Below are positions 52,937 to 61,951 of a stretch of 64,000 nt of DNA, piece by piece. Each line of letters starts with the position of its first letter. Positions within the stretch are counted from its first letter, which is position 1. Made by a program: the position numbers and the translations under genes. Under the pieces are notes generated by a model. That model worked only from the letters and a program-made list of their open reading frames with translations. It was not told where the DNA came from and searched no databases. Source of the DNA: Gemmobacter sp. (lineage in GTDB: Bacteria; Pseudomonadota; Alphaproteobacteria; Rhodobacterales; Rhodobacteraceae); assembly GCF_034676705.1 (NCBI RefSeq), contig NZ_JAUCBS010000013.1:74501-138500 (forward strand), read 5' to 3'.

Positions 52937-54433
52937 TCAGTTCGCATAGGCGTCGGGGAACCGGCCGGTGGTCGATACCACGGTGGTTCGCGTTTCCAGA
53001 TAGCTGTCCAGCGCCTCGACCCCGTTTTCGCGGCCCCAGCCGCTGGCCTTGAACCCACCATAGGGGGTGGTCCAGCGGATGTAGCGATAGGTGTTCACCC
53101 AGACGATACCCGCCCGGATCCGGGCCGCCACCCGATGCGCGCGGCCCACGTCCTGTGACCACAACCCGGCGGTCAGGCCATAGGTGGTGTCATTGGCGAT
53201 CGCGACCGCCTCGTCCTCGCCGTCAAAGGGGATCAGCGCGGCGACGGGGCCAAAGATCTCTTCGCGCGCGATGCGCATCTGGTTGGTGACGCCGGCAAAG
53301 ACCGTGGGCTGCACGAAATAGCCGTCGCCAAAGGCGCCCTCGGTCAGCCGGTTGCCGCCGGTGATCAGCTCGGCGCCTTCGTCCTTGCCATAGCCGACGT
53401 AGGACAGGGTTTTCGCCAGTTGTTCCGCGCTGGCCTGCGGGCCCATATGGGTCGCCTCGTCCAGCGGCATGCCGACGCGCACCTTGGCGGCGCGGGCGGC
53501 GAATGCCTCGACCACGCGGTCATAGACCGGACGTTCCACCAGCACGCGCGAGCCCAGCGCGCAGCTTTGGCCGCAGACCGCCCAGGCCGATCCGGTGGCC
53601 GCGTTCAGCGCCTGGTCGATATCGGCATCGGCAAAGATGATGTGCGGCGCCTTGCCGCCCAGTTCAAAGCTGAACCGTTTCAGCGTTTCCGCCCCGGTGC
53701 GCAGGATGGCCTTGGCGGTGTTGCCTTCGCCGGTGAACGCGATCTTGTCCACGTCGGGATGGGCGGTCAGGTATTCGCCCGCCCCGCCTGCGCCATAGCC
53801 GGGCACCACGTTGACCACGCCGGGGGGAAAACCCGCCTGTTCGATCATCTTGGCCAGTTCCAGCGCGGTGACGGGCGTCAGTTCCGCCGGTTTCAGCACC
53901 ACGGTGCATCCGGTGGCCAGCGCCGGCCCCAGCTTCCACGCGGTCGTCAGCATGGGGGCGTTCCATGGCGTGATCGCCCCCACCACCCCCACCGGCAGGC
54001 GCGAGGTGAAGACATGCACGCTGTCATCCATTGGCACCGTGCGGCCCCAGATCTTGTCCGCCAGCGAGGCGAACCAGCGATACCAGTTGTGATGCGCCCC
54101 CAGATCGGCCCGGCTTTCGCGCAGCGCGCGGCCGGAATCGCGGCTTTCCAGCACGGCCAGTTCCGCCGCGCGTGCCTGATACAGGTCGGCCAGCCGATAC
54201 AGCAGTGCCGCGCGTTCATGGCCGGGCATCCGCCCCCAGGGGCCATCCAGCGCCGCCCGGGCGGCGGCAACCGCGCGGTCGATGTCGCGCTTGCCGCCCC
54301 AGGCGACGGTTGCCCAGGGGCGGCCCGTCGATGGATCGACGCTGTCCATCATGCCGCCGTCTTCGGGTGCCACCCATTCCCCGCCGATGAACAGGTGCGG
54401 ATACCGCGCCAGCCCCTGATGTCCGATGTCCAT
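52937..54433 (-). CDS. NAD-dependent aldehyde dehydrogenase
   Basis: A 498-residue ALDH. The general-base Glu is in 'FSFELGGKAPHI', the catalytic Cys in 'VCGQSCALGSR', and the 'ITPWNAPMLTTAWKLGPALATG' and 'EEIFGPV' motifs are normal. The start at 54433 gives MDIGHQG; an in-frame upstream ATG at 54460 would add nine residues. It converts an aldehyde to the acid, presumably the product of the divergent Zn-alcohol dehydrogenase. It is transcribed with the SDR gene. Confidence 0.93.
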   Translation of the reverse strand: MDIGHQGLARYPHLFIGGEWVAPEDGGMMDSVDPSTGRPWATVAWGGKRDIDRAVAAARAALDGPWGRMPGHERAALLYRLADLYQARAAELAVLESRDSGRALRESRADLGAHHNWYRWFASLADKIWGRTVPMDDSVHVFTSRLPVGVVGAITPWNAPMLTTAWKLGPALATGCTVVLKPAELTPVTALELAKMIEQAGFPPGVVNVVPGYGAGGAGEYLTAHPDVDKIAFTGEGNTAKAILRTGAETLKRFSFELGGKAPHIIFADADIDQALNAATGSAWAVCGQSCALGSRVLVERPVYDRVVEAFAARAAKVRVGMPLDEATHMGPQASAEQLAKTLSYVGYGKDEGAELITGGNRLTEGAFGDGYFVQPTVFAGVTNQMRIAREEIFGPVAALIPFDGEDEAVAIANDTTYGLTAGLWSQDVGRAHRVAARIRAGIVWVNTYRYIRWTTPYGGFKASGWGRENGVEALDSYLETRTTVVSTTGRFPDAYAN

Positions 54434-54768
54434 GACAACCCTTTCGCGATTCGTGGCCATGCCGGGGCGCCTGCCCCATTTCGCGCCGACACTAGGCAGG
54501 GTTGGACATGTTGTCCAATATTTTAGCTGTAAAGTGCATATACCTGCACAGATTTTGCCGATGTTTCTGCGTCTGCATCCGTTCCGCGGCCGATCCACGC
54601 TGTATCCGTAACCTGGATGATGTCGCGGATTATGCTTTGTTTCATGGAATTCCAAGAATGCCGCTTGACGGATCAGTCAGATATATGACCATTCTATTCC
54701 CGATCACGAACGCACGGTAAGTCCACGATGGTGAACAATCGGGATGAACCAACAGGGAGGAGCGCACC
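54434..54768. other. Divergent promoter region of the alcohol/aldehyde cluster
   Basis: About 335 bp with visibly lower GC than the surroundings and no gene. It contains the TTGGACA palindrome, a GTGCA-N6-TGCAC inverted repeat (54534-54549) and a TTGACG near 54665 that could be a -35 for the plus-strand operon. A clear -10 could not be fixed. Confidence 0.6.
54502..54518. promoter_or_regulatory. Probable repressor operator (perfect palindrome)
   Basis: TTGGACA-TGT-TGTCCAA, a perfect 7+3+7 inverted repeat 69 bp upstream of the ALDH start. The size fits a GntR- or TetR-type dimer site. On the minus strand it would overlap a -35 region. No regulator gene adjoins the cluster. Confidence 0.6.
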
Positions 54769-55866
54769 GTGAAAGCAGCTGTCCTTCGCCGCTATGGCGA
54801 ACCGTTGAGCCTTGAGGATCTGGATCTGTTACCCCCGCAGGATGGCGAGGTTCTGGTTCGTTTCGCCGCCAGCGGTGTGTGCCACAGCGACATGACCCGG
54901 ATGGAGGGCAAGCGCCCCTCGGCGCTGCCCATCGTTCTGGGGCACGAGGCGGCGGGCTATGTCGAACAGGTGGGCAAGGGGGTTACCCATCTGGTGCCGG
55001 GGGACCGGGTGGTGATCTCGTTCCTGTATGATTGCGGGCAGTGCTATTACTGCTGTTCCGGCCGCCCCAACCTGTGCGAGGTCGGGCGCGGCATCCTGCG
55101 CGGCGGCACCATGCCGAACGGCACCACCCGCCTGCGCAAGGGCGACGAGGAGATTCACCACATGGTGGTGTCCTCGTTTGCCGAAAAGGGCGTGGTGCCC
55201 GCCCGCTGCGCCGTGAAGATCCCCGACGAGGTGCCGATGGAGGCTGCGGCCCTGATCGGCTGCGGCGTGCTGACGGGAACGGGCGCGGTGTTCAACACCG
55301 CCGCCGTGCGCCCCGGGGAATCGGTGCTGGTGGTCGGCACCGGCGGCATCGGGCTGAACGTGGTGCAGGGGGCCAGGATCGCCGGCGCCTCGGTCATTGC
55401 CGTGTCGGACCTGAACCCCGACAAGCTGGCCATCGCGCGCGATTTCGGCGCCACCCACCTGATCGACGCCCGGACCGAAGACCCCATCGCCACCGCCCGC
55501 AGCCTGACGCAGGGTCGCGGCGTGGACCATGCGTTCGAGGCCATCGGCAACAAGCATACCATCCGCCAGTGCTACGATGCGGTGCGCCCGGGCGGCAAGG
55601 CGGTGGTCGTCGGCATTGCCGAGGTCGGCGCCTGCTGCGAGGTCGAGGCGATCAGCCTGCCGATGAACGAAAAGATCCTGACCGGATCGTTCTACGGCAG
55701 CTACCGCCCCCGGCTGGATGTGGAACGACTGGTCGACCTGTATCGGTCCAACCGCCTGCGGCTGGACGAACTGATCTCGCGCCGCTACCGGCTGGACCAG
55801 ATCAACGATGCCTTCCACGCCCTGCATTCCGGCGTTCTGGCACGGGGGGTCATCAGCTATGAATGA
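54769..55866 (+). CDS. Zinc-dependent alcohol dehydrogenase (MDR family)
   Basis: A 365-residue medium-chain dehydrogenase. Catalytic-zinc ligands are Cys38 (GVCHSD) and His59-Glu60 (GHEAAGY). The structural-zinc cluster is at Cys89, Cys92, Cys95/96 and Cys103, and the NAD loop is 'VVGTGGIGLNVV' with Asp after the second strand. It begins with GTG behind a strong GGGAGGAG. The 3' end overlaps the TRAP small-permease gene by 8 bp, tying alcohol oxidation to uptake of its substrate. Confidence 0.93.
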   Translation: MKAAVLRRYGEPLSLEDLDLLPPQDGEVLVRFAASGVCHSDMTRMEGKRPSALPIVLGHEAAGYVEQVGKGVTHLVPGDRVVISFLYDCGQCYYCCSGRPNLCEVGRGILRGGTMPNGTTRLRKGDEEIHHMVVSSFAEKGVVPARCAVKIPDEVPMEAAALIGCGVLTGTGAVFNTAAVRPGESVLVVGTGGIGLNVVQGARIAGASVIAVSDLNPDKLAIARDFGATHLIDARTEDPIATARSLTQGRGVDHAFEAIGNKHTIRQCYDAVRPGGKAVVVGIAEVGACCEVEAISLPMNEKILTGSFYGSYRPRLDVERLVDLYRSNRLRLDELISRRYRLDQINDAFHALHSGVLARGVISYE

Positions 55867-56389
55867 TACCCTGTCCGCCCCCGTGCGCGGCCTGATCCGC
55901 ATCGAGGCCGGGCTGAACCGCCTGTTGCTGTGGATCGCGGTGGCGCTGCTGTGCTTCAGCACCGGCGGGGCATTTCTGGGCGTGCTGATGCGCTATTTCG
56001 TCGGATCGTCCTTTGCGATTCTCGAAGAACTTTGCCTGATGGCGGTGGTCTATGCCTCGCTGCTGTATTTCGGGCCGCTGATCACGCGGAACGCGCATCT
56101 GACCATGGCTTTCCTGACCGACAACATGACGCCCCGGGTCAACCGCTGGTTCGACATGGGGATGTATGTGTTGATGACGGTGTTGCTGGCCTGGCTGCTG
56201 CGGGCGGCGTTCGGCTGGGAAATGTCACTCAAGGCAATGGGGCTGACCACCATGTCGGGTGACATGCAGGCCTGGGTTCCCAGTGTCGCGCTGCCGATCG
56301 GGCTGGCGATTGCGCTGTTCTATTCGGTGCTGCGGGTGATCTACCGCATCGCCGATGTGCAGATCTCGACACTGGGGGTCGAGGAATGA
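55859..56389 (+). CDS. TRAP transporter small permease (DctQ type)
   Basis: A 176-residue protein with four membrane helices; 'LLWIAVALLCFSTGGAFLGVLMRYFVG' and 'LEELCLMAVVYASLLYFGPLITRNAHLTM' are DctQ-like. It overlaps the alcohol dehydrogenase (8 bp) and the large permease (4 bp). Confidence 0.9.
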   Translation: MNDTLSAPVRGLIRIEAGLNRLLLWIAVALLCFSTGGAFLGVLMRYFVGSSFAILEELCLMAVVYASLLYFGPLITRNAHLTMAFLTDNMTPRVNRWFDMGMYVLMTVLLAWLLRAAFGWEMSLKAMGLTTMSGDMQAWVPSVALPIGLAIALFYSVLRVIYRIADVQISTLGVEE

Positions 56390-57651
56390 TCGCACTCGGT
56401 CTTGTCGCCTGCGCCATCCTGATGATTGCCGGCGCGCCCATCTGGGCTGCCATGCTGGTGTCGGGCGCCATCATTTCTATCGGGGAAATCGGCCTGCCCG
56501 AACGGTCGGTGGTATCGCTGCTGTATATCTCGATGGACAGCTGGTTGCTGCTGGCGGTGCCCTATTTCCTGTTCGCGGGCAATCTGATGACCAGCCTTGG
56601 GCTGGCGGGGCGCCTGTTCAGCTTTGTCGAAAGCCTGCTGGGCCACCTGCGCGGCGGATTGCCGGCCACCGGGGTCGTCGCCTGCACCATATTTGGCGCG
56701 CTGTCCGGGTCGTCGACGGCCACGGTCGTCGCGGTCGGCACCATGCTGCTGCCGCACATGATCAGCGCCGGCTACCGCAAGGACGATGCGCTGGGCATCA
56801 TCGCGGTGTCGGGCACGCTGGGGCAGATGATCCCGCCCAGCATCTACATGATCCTGTTCGCCTCGATGGTGCAGATGGATGTGACCAAGCTGTTTCTGGC
56901 CGGGATCGTGCCGGGGCTGGTGATCACGGTATTCCTGGTCGTCACGGCGGTATGGCTGAACTTTGCCGGCGGGCAACAGTTGCCGCCGCGCAAGTCGCTG
57001 CGCGAGATGTCGTCGCATTTCCTTGTGGCGCTTCCGGCGCTGGCGATGCCGGTCATCGTGCTGGGCGGGATCTATGCCGGCCTCTTCACCCCGACCGAAG
57101 CCGCCGCAGTGGCCGTGGCCTATGTGCTGGTCATGAGCGCGATCTTTGAACGCAAGTCCTTCAGCCTGCGCAAGGTTTTCGGGGCGGCGGAATCGGCGGT
57201 GGTCACCACTTCGGTGATCTTCGTCATCCTTGGCGGGGCAACCGCGTTTTCCAATGCGCTGACCTATGCCGACATTCCGCAGGCCTTTACCCGCTACATG
57301 ACATCGCTGGAGGTGAATGCGCATGTGACGATGGGCCTGATCCTGCTGATCTTCCTGATCCTGGGCACGGCGCTGGACCCGGTGCCGATCCTGTACATCA
57401 CCATTCCCATCGTGTTCCCGATGGTCGAGGCGCTGGGCTATTCGCCGACCCATTTCGCCGTGCTGACGGTGGCCTGCATGATGATCGCGCAGGTGACGCC
57501 ACCCGTCGGGATGAGTCTGTTCGCCCTGTCCGGCGTGTTCAACGTGCCCATCGGCCTGGTGATGCGGGGCTCCATGCCCTACCTCTACGCCCTTACTGCG
57601 GCGCTGGTCGCGCTCTGGGTGTTCCCGTGGTTCTCCACGATCTTCGAATAG
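56386..57651 (+). CDS. TRAP transporter large permease (DctM type)
   Basis: A 421-residue permease with about 12 helices. The DctM signatures are 'YFLFAGNLMTSLGLAGRLFSF', 'GALSGSSTATVVAVGTMLLPHM' and 'PPSIYMILFASM'. It couples Na+ gradient to uptake of the ligand captured by the binding protein encoded next. Confidence 0.94.
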   Translation: MIALGLVACAILMIAGAPIWAAMLVSGAIISIGEIGLPERSVVSLLYISMDSWLLLAVPYFLFAGNLMTSLGLAGRLFSFVESLLGHLRGGLPATGVVACTIFGALSGSSTATVVAVGTMLLPHMISAGYRKDDALGIIAVSGTLGQMIPPSIYMILFASMVQMDVTKLFLAGIVPGLVITVFLVVTAVWLNFAGGQQLPPRKSLREMSSHFLVALPALAMPVIVLGGIYAGLFTPTEAAAVAVAYVLVMSAIFERKSFSLRKVFGAAESAVVTTSVIFVILGGATAFSNALTYADIPQAFTRYMTSLEVNAHVTMGLILLIFLILGTALDPVPILYITIPIVFPMVEALGYSPTHFAVLTVACMMIAQVTPPVGMSLFALSGVFNVPIGLVMRGSMPYLYALTAALVALWVFPWFSTIFE

Positions 57652-57715
57652 CGGTGTTGCCGCCACTGGCCGGCGGGGAACGACCCGCCGGTCCTTACAG
57701 CCAGGGAGAGAGAAA

Positions 57716-58744
57716 ATGTCTTTCACGTTCAAGCGCCTGGTCGCGGCAGCCGGCCTTGCCGCAGCCGCCGCCTTTGCCCAGCACGGGGCGGCCAGCGCCC
57801 AGGAACTGCGGTTCGTCCATGCCTATCCGGTTGCCTCGCAGCATCATCGCAACGTCGAATGGTTCACCCAGCAGGTGACCGAGCGCACCAAGGGCGAGGT
57901 GAAGTTCCGGGTGTTCCCCTCGGCGCAGATCATGCCGATCAACCAGGAACTGCCGGGCATCCTGTCGGGCGAGGTTGCGATGACCTATTCGGTGGCCCCG
58001 GTTGTCGCCAGCGTGGAACCGCTGTGGGGCGTGTTCGACCTGCCGTTCGCCTTTGACGTCAAGCTGGACAACATGGGCCATGCCGCCCGGTTCTTTGCCA
58101 GCGAAAAGGGCGGCGGCGTGCTGGCCGCGGCAATGGAAAAGCGCGGCTTCAAGCTGATCACCATTGCGCCGACGGATTATCCCAGTTCGATCTATCTGAC
58201 CAAGACTGTCGCGCCCAAGACGGTCGAGGATGTGAAGGGCCTGAAAATCCGCATCACCGGCGGCCGCATCGCGCAGCTGACCGGCGAGGCGCTGGGCTAT
58301 TCGCCGGTCGCCATCGCCGGGGCGGAACTGGTGCCCGCGCTGTCGCAGGGCGTGGTGGATGGCGGCATCCTGCCGCCGATCTACACGCTGGACAACAAGC
58401 TGCCGCTGAAGGGGCTGATGGTCGGCCCGCAGGCCTGGCCCGCGACCACGCCGATCATCATGTCGCTACAGGTGTTCAACAGCCTGTCGCCGGCCAACCA
58501 GAAGATCATGATGGATGTCGGCGCCGAACTGCGGGACCGCGCCCTGAAGATCGTCGAGGAAAACGCCACCAAGGCGCTGGAGACGCTGAAGGCCGGGGGC
58601 GCCGACGTGTCGTATTTCTCGGCCGAGGAAACCGCCCGCTGGCGCGACATGACCAAGCCGGTCTGGGAGGCCTTTGCCAAGGACAATGGCGCCGGTGCCC
58701 AGGCGATGCTGGACGAACTTGCCCGCCTGCGCGATGCCAAGTGA
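57716..58744 (+). CDS. TRAP transporter substrate-binding protein (DctP type)
   Basis: A 342-residue periplasmic protein with a signal peptide (about 1-28, ending ASAQ). The DctP pattern includes 'LPGILSGEVAMTYSVAP', 'DVKGLKIRITGGRIAQLTGEALG' with the conserved Arg that binds the ligand carboxylate, and 'QGVVDGGILPP'. Ligand is therefore probably a carboxylate; its identity is unknown. Shine-Dalgarno GGGAGAG. Ends before a strong terminator. Confidence 0.93.
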   Translation: MSFTFKRLVAAAGLAAAAAFAQHGAASAQELRFVHAYPVASQHHRNVEWFTQQVTERTKGEVKFRVFPSAQIMPINQELPGILSGEVAMTYSVAPVVASVEPLWGVFDLPFAFDVKLDNMGHAARFFASEKGGGVLAAAMEKRGFKLITIAPTDYPSSIYLTKTVAPKTVEDVKGLKIRITGGRIAQLTGEALGYSPVAIAGAELVPALSQGVVDGGILPPIYTLDNKLPLKGLMVGPQAWPATTPIIMSLQVFNSLSPANQKIMMDVGAELRDRALKIVEENATKALETLKAGGADVSYFSAEETARWRDMTKPVWEAFAKDNGAGAQAMLDELARLRDAK

Positions 58745-58768
58745 ATCGCCGCTGAGGTGAAACGGCAT

Positions 58769-58798
58769 GGCCCGGCCCTGCAAGGGGCCGGGCCTTTT
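58769..58798 (+). terminator. Intrinsic terminator of the ADH-TRAP operon
   Basis: Perfect 10-bp stem GGCCCGGCCC / GGGCCGGGCC with a six-base loop, followed by TTTT. It lies between the TRAP operon and the converging dehydrogenase gene. Confidence 0.9.
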
Positions 58799-58814
58799 CA
58801 ATTGGCCCGCGGCG

Positions 58815-59741
58815 TCAGGCCAATGCAGCGCGGGTTTTCAGATACCCCAGCAGCACGCGGTCGCGCTGGTCGGCCAGTTCGGCCACGCTTTTGCCGGCCG
58901 CCTCGTCATCCACCCCCTTGACCAGCATCTCGACCACCTCGGGCGTCAGATGGGCGGTGCCCAGATCGGCCCACCAGGTTTCGAACGCCGGGCCAAGGTG
59001 GTGGGCAAGGCCGCGCATCCCCTTGTCGCCGCCGGCCAGATGGAACAGCAGGCTGGGCCCCATGATGGCCCACCGCAGGCCCGGCCCATGGGCAATGGCG
59101 CGGTCGATGTCGCCCACGCTGGCGACGCCTTCGGCCGCCAGATGAATCGCCTCGCGCCACAGGGCCGCTTGCAGGCGGTTGGCGACATGGCCCGGCACCT
59201 CCTTGTGCAGGCGGATGCAGACCTTGCCCAGATCCTCGTAGAACTTCTGCGCGGCATCCAGCACGTCGGGGTCGGTCCGGTCATTCCCCATCAGTTCCAC
59301 CAGCGGGATCAGATGCGGCGGGTTGAACGGATGCGCCAGCACCAGCCGGCCGGGGTTGGCGAACCCGTCCTGCATCTGTCCCAGCATCAGGCCCGAGGTC
59401 GAGCTGCCGATGATCGCACCGGGTTCCAGCACGGGTTCGATCCGGGCATACAGGTCATGCTTGATGTCCAGCCGCTCCGGCACGCTTTCCTGGATGAAGC
59501 CGGCGCCCACCACCGCATCGGCCGGATCGGCGGTATAGCGGATGCGCGACAGGTCGCCCGCGTTTTCCCACCCCAGTTCGGCCAGCGGGCCGGCTGCCGC
59601 CTCGACCATGCGGGCCACGCGCGCCTCGGCATCGGCGGCGGGGTCATATACGGTGACCTCGCGCCCGCTTGCGGCGAACAGTGCGGCCCAACTGGCCCCG
59701 ATGGTGCCCGCACCCAGAACGGCGGTTTTGGTGAACATCAT
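58815..59741 (-). CDS. 3-hydroxyacyl-CoA-dehydrogenase-like NAD-binding protein (lambda-crystallin/L-carnitine dehydrogenase group)
   Basis: A 308-residue single-domain-pair dehydrogenase. The Rossmann loop is 'AVLGAGTIGASWAALFA', the SSTSG and 'AHPFNPPHLIPLVE' motifs carry the catalytic Ser and His, and 'EVPGHVANRLQAALWREA' is present. It lacks the thioesterase-like extension of long L-carnitine dehydrogenases. Substrate may be a free hydroxy acid (L-gulonate, carnitine or 3-hydroxybutyrate type) rather than a CoA ester. It follows the M20 gene by 21 bp, so it may share its EcfG-type promoter. Confidence 0.88.
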   Translation of the reverse strand: MMFTKTAVLGAGTIGASWAALFAASGREVTVYDPAADAEARVARMVEAAAGPLAELGWENAGDLSRIRYTADPADAVVGAGFIQESVPERLDIKHDLYARIEPVLEPGAIIGSSTSGLMLGQMQDGFANPGRLVLAHPFNPPHLIPLVELMGNDRTDPDVLDAAQKFYEDLGKVCIRLHKEVPGHVANRLQAALWREAIHLAAEGVASVGDIDRAIAHGPGLRWAIMGPSLLFHLAGGDKGMRGLAHHLGPAFETWWADLGTAHLTPEVVEMLVKGVDDEAAGKSVAELADQRDRVLLGYLKTRAALA

Positions 59742-59762
59742 GCGGCAGCCTCCGTGCGAACC

Positions 59763-61244
59763 CTACGCGGGCAGATTGCCCGATCCGATGTCCCAGTAAA
59801 GCCCCGCCATCACGCGCAGACCATCTTCGGCCAACGCCACCGGCAGATGTTCGTTCGGCGCATGCTGCGAACAGCCGCGCCACGAATGCGGCACCCAGAC
59901 GGTGGGCAGGCCCAGGATGTCGGCAAAGCAGTCGTTCGGCAGCGACCCGGCCAGGTTCGGCAGCAGATGCGGCGCCCGGCCGCTGGTGCGCGCAACCGAT
60001 CCGGCAATGCGGCGCACCCAGGGATGATCGGGATCCAGCCGGGTGGCGGGATGGGTGTTGGCGGCATCATGGTCGATCCGCACGGCGCCCAGTCCCTGCG
60101 CATCCAGATGCCGCCGCAAGGCCGGAATCAGCGCCGCCGTATCGGTGCCCACCACAAAGCGCAGCTGGCAGGTGGCCCGGGCCTGACCGGCGATGGCATT
60201 CACCGGCGCCTCGGGCACGCCCGATTTCATCGCCAGCACGGCAAAGGAATTCCAGCCGAAGGCGCGTTCGGCCGGGGTCAGCGATTCCTCGCCCCAGTCG
60301 GGGTCTATGGCGGGGCCATCGCCATCCAGCGGCAGGCCGGCAAGGGCGGCGCGCACCGCAGGGGTCAGGCTGGTGGGGCGCCATTCGGGAATGCGGATCT
60401 GCCCGCGCCCATCGGTGATGCTGGCAATCGCCTGCGCCAGCAGGATGGCCGGATCGGGCAGCAGCCCGCCCCAGTTGCCCGAATGATGCGCCCCGTCGCG
60501 CAGGTCCACCACCAGGTCAAAGTTCATTGCCCCGCGCGACCCCATGAACAGCGTCGGCGTTTCGGGTTGCAGTCGCGGCCCGTCCGAGGCGATCAGCACA
60601 TCCGCCGCCAGCCGGTCGCGGTTGGCCGCACAGAACGCATGCAGCCCGCGCGATCCGGTTTCCTCGGACATTTCGAACAGCAGCTTGGCGTTGAAGCCAA
60701 GGTGCCCCCGCGTGGCGATCACCGATTCCATTGCCAGCAGGTTGATCAGGTGCTGCCCCTTGTTGTCGGCCACGCCCCGGCCCCAATAGCGCCCGTCGCG
60801 TTCCGTCAGGGCAAAGGGCGCCAGTCCCGGCCGCCAGTCATCATCCTGGCCGTGGCTGACATCGCCATGGCCATAGCCCAGCACGGTGGGCAGGCCCGCC
60901 CCCTCGATCCGTTCGGCGGTCAGCAGGGGGCCGCCGCCGGGAACCGGGTTGGCATGCATCAGGCAGGTGAAGCCCAGCGATTGCAGCCGGGGCATCAGCG
61001 CCTCGGTCAGATAGCGCATCAGCCCGATGGCCTGCGAGGGATTCTGGCTTTCGCTGCGATAGCCGACCAGATCGGCCAGGTCGCTGCGGAACCGGCCGGA
61101 ACCGACCATGCCCCCGGCAAGGTCGATGGCGGCGGCGCGTGGGTCGGTGTGCTGCATGACGGGGGCCTTTGCGACAGGGGCGGTGGACAGCATCGGCGGT
61201 CGGCGGCGCATCGTCCAGAAGGTTAGATCAGCAAGGCTCGACAT
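59763..61244 (-). CDS. M20-family metallodipeptidase
   Basis: A 493-residue M20 hydrolase (ArgE/DapE/ACY1/CPG2 branch). Metal ligands are His in 'YGHGDVSHGQ', Asp in 'GRGVADNKGQHLINLLA', the Glu pair in 'FEMSEETGS', Asp in 'IASDGPRL' and the late His in 'HAPNEH'. The start at 61244 is supported by AAGGAG upstream and an EcfG-type promoter 36 bp away. Later ATGs at 61193 and 61157 would trim a non-conserved leader. Confidence 0.88.
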   Translation of the reverse strand: MSSLADLTFWTMRRRPPMLSTAPVAKAPVMQHTDPRAAAIDLAGGMVGSGRFRSDLADLVGYRSESQNPSQAIGLMRYLTEALMPRLQSLGFTCLMHANPVPGGGPLLTAERIEGAGLPTVLGYGHGDVSHGQDDDWRPGLAPFALTERDGRYWGRGVADNKGQHLINLLAMESVIATRGHLGFNAKLLFEMSEETGSRGLHAFCAANRDRLAADVLIASDGPRLQPETPTLFMGSRGAMNFDLVVDLRDGAHHSGNWGGLLPDPAILLAQAIASITDGRGQIRIPEWRPTSLTPAVRAALAGLPLDGDGPAIDPDWGEESLTPAERAFGWNSFAVLAMKSGVPEAPVNAIAGQARATCQLRFVVGTDTAALIPALRRHLDAQGLGAVRIDHDAANTHPATRLDPDHPWVRRIAGSVARTSGRAPHLLPNLAGSLPNDCFADILGLPTVWVPHSWRGCSQHAPNEHLPVALAEDGLRVMAGLYWDIGSGNLPA

Positions 61245-61279
61245 TGTCGGGTTCGCTCCTTATCTGTTGGTACATGACC

Positions 61280-61304
61280 AACGCCGCCCCCCAGCGCAGG
61301 TTCC
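61280..61304 (-). promoter_or_regulatory. EcfG-type promoter of the M20 dipeptidase gene
   Basis: On the minus strand GGAAC (61304-61300), 16 bp, CGTT (61283-61280), 36 bp upstream of the ATG at 61244. Position and orientation are ideal, but it is far from the stress island and one chance match is expected in a window this size. Confidence 0.55.
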
Positions 61305-61465
61305 GCGTGACTGCCGGATCGCTGCTGACTCGCCAGATGCCCCGGGCACTGGCGTTGCCGCTGCTGGCCTGAGGCCCGGGGTCATCATTCTCTGACAATC
61401 TGTTGGCCCCTTGTGGGCCGGTCGTGCCGGAATTGACCCGGCCGCATTCCCTGAAGGATCACATC

Positions 61466-61864
61466 ATGTCCCGCAAACCCTCCCGTCCCCGGGTGATCAT
61501 CGCCCGCAACCAGATGGAGACGCTGGAACGCCTGGCCGAAGGCGCGCTGTCGCGCAGCCCCGATCTGGCCGACCGCCTGCTGGCCGAACTGTCCCGCGCC
61601 AAGGTTGTCGCCCCTGGTGCCCTGCCGGCCGATGTGGTGGGCCTGGGCGACCGGATCACCTACCGCGACGAAACCACCGGCAAGGACCAGCAGGTCACGC
61701 TTGTCCTGCCCGAGGATGCCGATATCGCCTCGGGGCGCGTGTCGGTGCTGACCCCCATCGGTGTCGCGCTGATCGGGTTGCAGGCGGGCGCGCGGTTCGG
61801 CTGGGAAACCCGGCTGGGCGAAGCGCGCGAGCTGACCGTGCTGGAGGTGCAGCGCGATGCCTAG
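61466..61864 (+). CDS. Rnk/GreA-C-terminal-like regulator (nucleoside diphosphate kinase regulator)
   Basis: A 132-residue protein with a short helical N-terminus and a GreA/GreB C-terminal FKBP-like fold: 'VVGLGDRITYRDETTGKDQQVTLVLPEDADIASGRVSVLTPIGVALIGLQAG'. This is the Rnk family, which binds RNA polymerase. The start at 61466 has GAAGGA upstream. Divergent from the M20 gene. Confidence 0.88.
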   Translation: MSRKPSRPRVIIARNQMETLERLAEGALSRSPDLADRLLAELSRAKVVAPGALPADVVGLGDRITYRDETTGKDQQVTLVLPEDADIASGRVSVLTPIGVALIGLQAGARFGWETRLGEARELTVLEVQRDA

Positions 61865-61951
61865 GGGCGGCGTCCGGTCGCAGGGGGTGGCGATTTACAG
61901 CGCCCCCGCGCGGGCCTACCTCTGCCTTGTGCCGTTGCAAAGGAGGCTGGC

